In this document: positions 57,681-64,000 of the stretch, one piece after another
Numbering within the stretch: position 1 is the stretch's first letter
Layout: each line of letters opens with the position of its first letter
DNA from: Ischnura elegans
Lineage: Eukaryota > Arthropoda > Insecta > Odonata > Coenagrionidae
Length of the DNA: 64,000 nt
Direction: 5' to 3'
NCBI RefSeq assembly: GCF_921293095.1
Contig: NC_060254.1
Coordinates: 12,152,001 to 12,216,000 of the forward strand
Program-made: the position numbers and the translations under genes
Notes under the pieces: model-generated
The model's input: the letters and a program-made list of their open reading frames with translations, nothing else
Databases searched by the model: none
What the model was told of the DNA's origin: nothing

Positions 57681-60600
57681 GTAATCATAGATTAATGCCA
57701 CTTATGACAACAACTTCTCTTTGGCATGAAAATGAGTGCAGCAGTGATGGCGAAACTGTCGTCAACCTACAAGCAGCTACGCGGGAGGAATCCCGAAAAA
57801 TGGAGTCAACATTCGAGTCCCGTGAAAGGCTTCTATCTTACATGATAATGTCCGTATCTTTTTTGGCCTGTTGAATAAGCATATTTTCCTTTTCCTTGGT
57901 AGTCTCTGATAGATTCTCCTCTTTCTGAAATATCCCAACTTTTTTCAGGCCGGGTTCCATGTGCTGCTTGATTAGCCCTGAGGTTGTTGTGAAAGACTCT
58001 CAGCGATACGTCGGCATACATCATGCAGACTCTAACCCGGATGGGAGCTAGAGAAAATTTCACCCGAATAATCCATCGGGAATTCCTTAGTAGATAACTA
58101 AATAGATTTCTTCGTTCGTATTATGTAGGTGTACATACGTAGGTACACTTGGTGGCGTAAACTTTGGTGACGAGGAGCTAAAAGCCAAGAAAAAATTATC
58201 TTTCGAGGGAAGGTATATTTATATAGAAACATAAAGCTCAGGGTAAAAAAATTAACATATGTTCCAAATAAAAGCCTTTTAACTGGAGATAAGTAGGTAC
58301 AAAGTGTACTACCCAAATGTTCTAAAATTCCCCGTGTATCACCTAATACTAGTTAAGCTCCCCACAAGTTTCATCAACCTCCACCCCCGACCCAACCCTG
58401 TACTATCGAGCAATTCTATGCCTAGATCCGTCATTTATTGCGTTGGTGCGTAAGTGAGAGTTCGAAATTAGATTCAAGGCTATTATGCGGAGATAATTTA
58501 ACGCATTTACGATTATTAAGGCAATAGCAAGGTCTAAATTTCAGGCCTTTACAAAGATCTACTCATATTCATCACGTTTCTCGGGCTTCATGAATTGCAT
58601 TCAGTTAATTATTTAAAGTACATTATAGTGGTACAGGCTAAATTACGGATTATGAAATGCAAATTATGATCAAATGTCCGCAGATGAGCAAAAAGACGAA
58701 TTACCACAGCATAATTGTCATGCAATTAGTTGGTTGGTAATATTTCAATTATAACATTTATTTTCACCTTCATTGAACAAATTGAAAAATGTGATAATAA
58801 AAGTGAAGGTTCAACAACTTTTATCATGCATTGCTTATGGTTATGAGCTGGACAAATACCATCATTTTCAGCAACTCTCACCATTTTTTTAAATACAAAA
58901 CGTTGATGATATTCATTTAGGAACAACCTCCAAGTACATGAGGTGTTAGTATCATCGGAAGTTAGTATCAATAAGGATCGCTGGAAAGGATTTCTACTAA
59001 CTCGAAATGGCTTGGATTCGGAATTCCTTGATTCGCATTTCCGCATCTGCCATCGTGACTGGCTGCAGCTAGTTTATTACTCGCCACGCAGATTCACGAG
59101 TTCCTAAACGAGCCACCTCCGGTTTGAGGGCGATCAAGGAACCGAAGAACGCCGAGTCACGAAGATGCTGGAATGTCTCACTTTGGATTCGCAAAAAAAT
59201 CATTCCATGGATAGGCTAAAGTAACAAATGAAAAGCAGGTACAAAAAAAAGCAACATAATAAATTGTAAGGAATTTAGCAAATTTATGGCTCATTAAGGT
59301 CTTACTATATGGAAAGATTTTAAAGCCAGTATCATTTTAATACCAATACCCAATAAATTAGGATCTAGAATGTGTTATTTGGAGAAGATCTTCCTTATTG
59401 AACAACCTACACACTGTTACATTTCAACGCATTACTCGATTTAGATTTCGAAACATTCAAGAGTCGTAATACACCTAAACTAGCCTCCGAATTTATGCAC
59501 ACGTTATTCAGATTAATTTTTCTTATGGGTGTAGCATAATCATTAGGCTATATTTCCTTATCAACATCTATAAAAATATTTTATCTCTCTAATGCCATTC
59601 GAAACCAGTCAAGAGCCAAAAAACCAACCAAGATGTTTGTTTCAAGGGAGTTTATTCTATGGCGATGTGAATGATGAACTAAGGTGATTAAAAATCACTT
59701 AGTATAGAAATGTCATCCGGTGTTGTAGCCCAAAAATAGCTTTCAATGGTACACAAAAATCGAATTTCCTCCATTGTTTTCATAACAATTCATTTTGTCT
59801 TCCACTCTGTTATCAAATTTGGTAATAATTAGACACCTACCGTCCATTATTCGCCGAGGATTAGGACTACGAGTGTCTCCCATTGCTTATACCTTTAAGT
59901 ATGTGCAAGATATATATCACATGCTAACGTAATTGATGTAAAAATCGTCTCCTTAAACGATTTAGCAAATAATTTGCCAGCTAATTAGCTTTGAAAGACA
60001 TCCTCGATAGCAGTTGACATTTTGCTCAGTAATATTCATTTCGTGTTTGTTTTCTGAACTATGAATTTGACGAATGGAAAGGTAATCGTCCACTATTGCC
60101 CCTGCGACTCCTCCGTGAACGAACTGCGCGTGGATAATAGTGTAAGCGTGGGCTTTTCACTATTTGAATCACTCCGTTAATCTCTGCGTAGCTCGTAAGC
60201 CATCCAGTTCCCATCGGCTCCCTAACTAGACCATTCATTAGTATTTGTTTCACTTTCTCGTCGCAGACGGCTGCTTTAACGAAGTACGAGGCGGATTTAA
60301 CGAAGTACAGGGCTCTGATTTGTCCAGTTGGTGGATTAAATCCAACTGAGACCGATCCCAAACGGTATAGTGCTGAACCCAATCGAGAGTTAGCCTATCA
60401 ATGTCTCCAAATCACTTTTTCCCTCGGGAACTTTCCCACTTGTCACCACCTACAATCTAGTTAACATTTGACTGATTACATCGACTCAGGATTCAATTAA
60501 CGGCGCCAATTACTGAGTATTACTGTTGGTGAGAACCATGAATTTAGCAATTCAACCTCTTGTAAGTCGTTATTGGCAAAGAATTGAATCATGCTATGGT

Positions 60601-61470
60601 AACGTAGCTGCGTAAATTACTGCAGTATACCTTTGGCATTCTACCTTCTCTCTTTCATACTCATTCCTTCGTTCCCACATTGCTTTGGGAGATTAAAATT
60701 TATTGTCATTATCACTGCATCCCTCAGATATACAGTAAAAATGGAGTATAAAAAATGGAAAATAAAAGAACTAATTTATGGCCTATAAATATATTTCGGT
60801 ATGAAAGTTATACTAATTGCATTATCGAAGGGTACTTTTTGAATGTCCTAAGTTCCAGATTTCAATATAAAGAGAGACGTTACCCCAGAACTTATATGTG
60901 AAAACCAACACTTATTTTCATGTTTCCATCCATTACTAAACGTTATATTTCGACCCATCTAAATGTTAATGGAATATATCTCCAATTTTTTCCCCTTAAA
61001 AATTGCCTACGCACGTAGGTATGCGCGAATCATTGTGTTCATTTCTTCATTATTTTAAGATACGCCTAGATCGTAAGTCACTCTACTTTTCATGACAAAT
61101 TAAAAAATTTAAGTTGTTAATGAACATATAAATAATCGAATCTTAACTGCGTTATCACCTATTTGGAAATGGGTGGAAGGAGTTTAATAATCACTCTTAA
61201 CTCTTGGTTCGTGGAATTTAAGTACATATTGAAATATTCAATTGCAGTTTTTGCAAATACTGAATATTTATTTTACAAAGTTTCCTATATCCCGCTGATC
61301 ACATTTTGCCTCTGAGATATGTTAAAGATTATCCCACCAATACGCAGTTGCCTTAAGTACCATTTACACCTTTGCACTGCAATTGATATTCAAAATTGCC
61401 TCACATTAGACGAATCCGTGGAATAATTATATTATTAATTTTATTCATCATTTTTATATAATGTATTCAT
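57681..61470. other. Long AT-rich stretch, no gene recognised
   Basis: The longest frames (106 codons at 58726-59046, 107 codons at 60059-60382, both minus) have no known domain. No tRNA or terminal-repeat pairs were found. Confidence 0.5.
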
Positions 61471-61938
61471 TAGAGATGCATGAAAATCGCAAATGCGATA
61501 TAGATGCGGTGTGCGCTAATAAATGCGACATAGATGCCATGACTGAACTTTTATGATATTTTTACGCAAATTTTCCTTTTCGACGGCAAAACTCGTACGT
61601 TTTGTGCCGAGCGCAGCGACACTCACCGCTTAAAGCATGTGAGCGACTGGCCAGCTGCTAGTTGGCTGGGACTCTACGTGGCCGCGAACTACTAGTGGGC
61701 GCGGGCAAGGTACACCTCCGCCACTATATGTCTTATTCCTTAATTTATTATTGTTCTACAACATAATTATTTAAAATATTATGGATTATGTCATATAACT
61801 GTGTTTCACTACATTTTATCGTCATCTACCTCATTATGAAAATAGAAGGTAGACGCTACAAAATGCGATAAACTGTTATTGAAAGTAATAAAGTTATTGA
61901 TATAATAAAAATGAAAGTGCGATTTTCATGTATCTCTA
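61471..61938. mobile_element. hAT-type element with TAGAGATGCATGAAAATCGC ends
   Basis: 468 bp from TAGAGATGCATGAAAATCGC to the inverse of TAGAGATACATGAAAATCGC. Flanking octamers GTATTCAT and GTCATAAT match at 5 of 8 positions only. The word AATGCGATA/AATGCGAC recurs inside both ends. No transposase frame. Confidence 0.7.
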
Positions 61939-62232
61939 GTCATAATCATTACATCATAAAACCAGTTAATTCTATTTTCCAAGACTCCGGATTTTTAATC
62001 TCCCTATTTGCAATCTTAATGATAAGATTAAATTCTTTCCGTCGAGGTAACGTATTCCTTTTAGACGTAACATAGGCAATCCCTGGCACCACACGTTGGC
62101 ACCTGACTCCGCATCGTTGGTACGTGGTAGGTACCCCTGTCGTGCGCTTTCGTTTCCAATTTTTCTCCGTAGTGCGTCGGACCCATCCCAAAGCGTGCAG
62201 TGCGCTCCAAGACGAAGGAGGGATTCGTATCA

Positions 62233-62420
62233 CAATGAGCCAAGACGCTTACCCCGCGGAGAAGGGGGAGATATCGGCGGGTGGGTCGGACCCCTCGGCA
62301 GGGGACTCCATCGTGAGCCACGGCAGATTGATGATCAATGATCCATTCAGGGAACGCTTTAGACCTGCCGATACAGTTCCGACATGGGTGCATGATCGTA
62401 TACTACCTACACCACTGAGT
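62233..62420 (+). CDS. Candidate coding exon of unknown function (tentative)
   Basis: A GC-rich block with an ATG at 62235 in a reasonable context (ATCACAATGAGC). It encodes MSQDAYPAEKGEISAGGSD and continues through a polar stretch to about TWVHDRILPTPLSN. A possible splice donor (CTGAGTAACT) occurs near 62418-62426, just before a GT microsatellite (from about 62424). I recognise no family. The composition could also be non-coding. Start, end and reality of this exon are inference. Confidence 0.22.
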
Positions 62421-62439
62421 AACTATGTGTGTGTGTGAG

Positions 62440-64000
62440 CGCTTGGAAGGGATGCATGGTGGGTTAGGCATGTGCACCCTGAGGAACGAGCTTTAGAAGG
62501 GTGAAAACGAGCCCGAGAGATTGGATAAGACGCGTCAATTTTCGTGCTCCCTTGTTGATTGTGCATCTTGGCGTCGGACAGCGAAAGATCGAAGGCGATA
62601 TGGCTCACAAGCAGGGTTGTGTGAGGAGGAGACATACGCAAAAAGTTGATGAAAAAAAGAGCATCGCACTTTGGCGGGGAGAGGATGGATAAAAAAAAGA
62701 AAGGCAGGATGGAAGGATGATTCTAAAGATGCGATAATAATTCGTGATTCGTGACCGCTTTTAAGCTCTTTGGGCGTCGCTGTTGTTAAGAGGGAAGGGG
62801 GATAGTCTTCGCCAGGCAACGAGCGTGGTTGGGATAGGAATGTTTCACATGCCTTCGCCGGATCCGCTCATATATTTATGCTAGTGTATGTAGTTACATA
62901 TATCTCGGCGTGCCCTAACCAAGCAGAGATGATCTCGGGAGCTTTGCGAACAATGCTCGCAATCTCGAATATAAATTTCCGCTCCATTCCTGCATTTTTT
63001 AATTCGGATGGGGAACCCGGCCATTCATGGAGGACAAGTTTTCGAAACGGGGCCCTATCGGGAAATCTAAGCGTCGAGGAATGGAGGCAAAAAAATATGC
63101 ACTCCTTCCTCGGCCCCGACGAGATTTATGAACGTTGCCATTGGCGACGAGAAACTTTTATTATTTTTTTTCCAGGTCCACAAAAATTTAAGGAACGCTT
63201 GAATACTTGTCTGCTCTTCCGACCGAGCAAAATTTTTGATCATCGCAAAAAAAAACGAGAGAGTGCGCTTACTGCTCCGCAAATTTCATCAAATATTTAT
63301 TGGAAGTATGTATTGCCCATGAAACTGATTCAAATACTGAGGGAAAGCGTTGACTGAACATGAACAAGGTATAGAGGAAAGTCATTTCACAAAGTCATTC
63401 TTTAAATGTTCATACTGAGAATGCCTAAGAGTACAGCAAGGTTATTCGAGTTCGCTGGACTTCTAAAAACTATATGCTTCGCACCTCAAGACTAAGGAAC
63501 GATATGTTTGCAGGCTATTAGAAATAAAAAAATAATTTAAACAATAGTACCTAATACGAAAATATTCTGTCCACTGCCATTGAAGGCATTCCAAGTATTT
63601 CACTAAGCGCTGCAGATAAATTTATGAAATTAACTATTTCCAAGTCAATTTACAAAATTAATTCCAGCAGTTCTATGAATTCAAATAAAATCCAGAGTCA
63701 CTGACTAGGCAAGTAATAAAACCTTTTCAGATGAAATAAGAGTACTTCCAAAAATTATCCCATCCCTGTTTCTAAGCTGTCAATAGCATTCCTTTCGTTA
63801 ACTTGAAATTATTTTCTGTTGAACTGTTCTCAACTTTAAATATATACCATATAATTAATCCGAGGTTTATTTCTAAACATATATGACACACACAGGAAAT
63901 GAGAATATAATTTTTTTACGGTATGGCAGTTCACCTTTCGTGTCTAAAGGTTCATTCGAAAAATTGAAGAAAAGCACGGAAGAGAACATGCCATATTCCA
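62440..64000. other. Unassigned DNA
   Basis: The 159-codon frame 62878-63357 is the longest here. It has no signal peptide, repeat or domain that I recognise and its codon use looks like the surrounding DNA. The last 600 bp are AT-rich and featureless. Confidence 0.4.

Noticed and set aside
62878..63357. 159-codon frame as a gene
   Set aside because: No recognisable domain, no splice or promoter support; kept only as unassigned DNA.

Overview
The window reads as eukaryotic, AT-rich intergenic DNA from an arthropod, most likely an insect. The reasons are the dense and varied transposable-element content, the RTE-type retrotransposon 3' ends, a pogo/Tigger transposase with an apparent 5' intron, tRNA-derived SINEs and foldback elements, and the lack of operons or ribosome binding sites. 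Species cannot be fixed from the sequence; an insect lineage with a large repeat-rich genome fits. The only long intact reading frame is the Tigger-like transposase on the minus strand (20769-22685). Almost every other open frame is short, lacks recognisable domains and overlaps repeats.

Layout. 1-13.1 kb: mostly featureless AT-rich DNA with two foldback elements, two copies (A, B) of a ~650 bp CRE-containing MITE, a tRNA-SINE and an RTE fragment. 13.1-24.3 kb: a degenerate large-unit local repeat (four recognisable units) invaded by a hAT MITE, a 5'-truncated RTE copy with a 10-bp target duplication, piggyBac-like TTAA elements, and a nested piece in which a piggyBac-like element carries a complete 2,783-bp Tigger/pogo transposon. 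24.3-39.4 kb: a G-rich minisatellite, a 225-bp near-identical direct repeat around a dead RTE fragment, a tRNA-derived SINE with a 15-bp target duplication, pogo-like, hAT and piggyBac-like MITEs, and a small element with a hammerhead-ribozyme-like core. 39.4-64 kb: mostly unassigned DNA with CpG-rich patches, SINEs, a tRNA-Asp pseudogene, inverted copies C and D of the CRE-MITE, a 512-bp TIR element, a hAT-type element, and one GC-rich candidate exon near 62.3 kb.

No host gene with a recognisable product was found. The two systems that stand out are (i) a structurally complete Tigger-like transposon with eight exact copies of a 12-bp transposase-site-like word and a 38-bp perfect palindrome next to its transposase, and (ii) a group of dispersed short elements, several of them foldbacks, that share hammerhead-like core motifs and a common downstream word. 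The second group may be pseudo-LTRs of Penelope-like elements.
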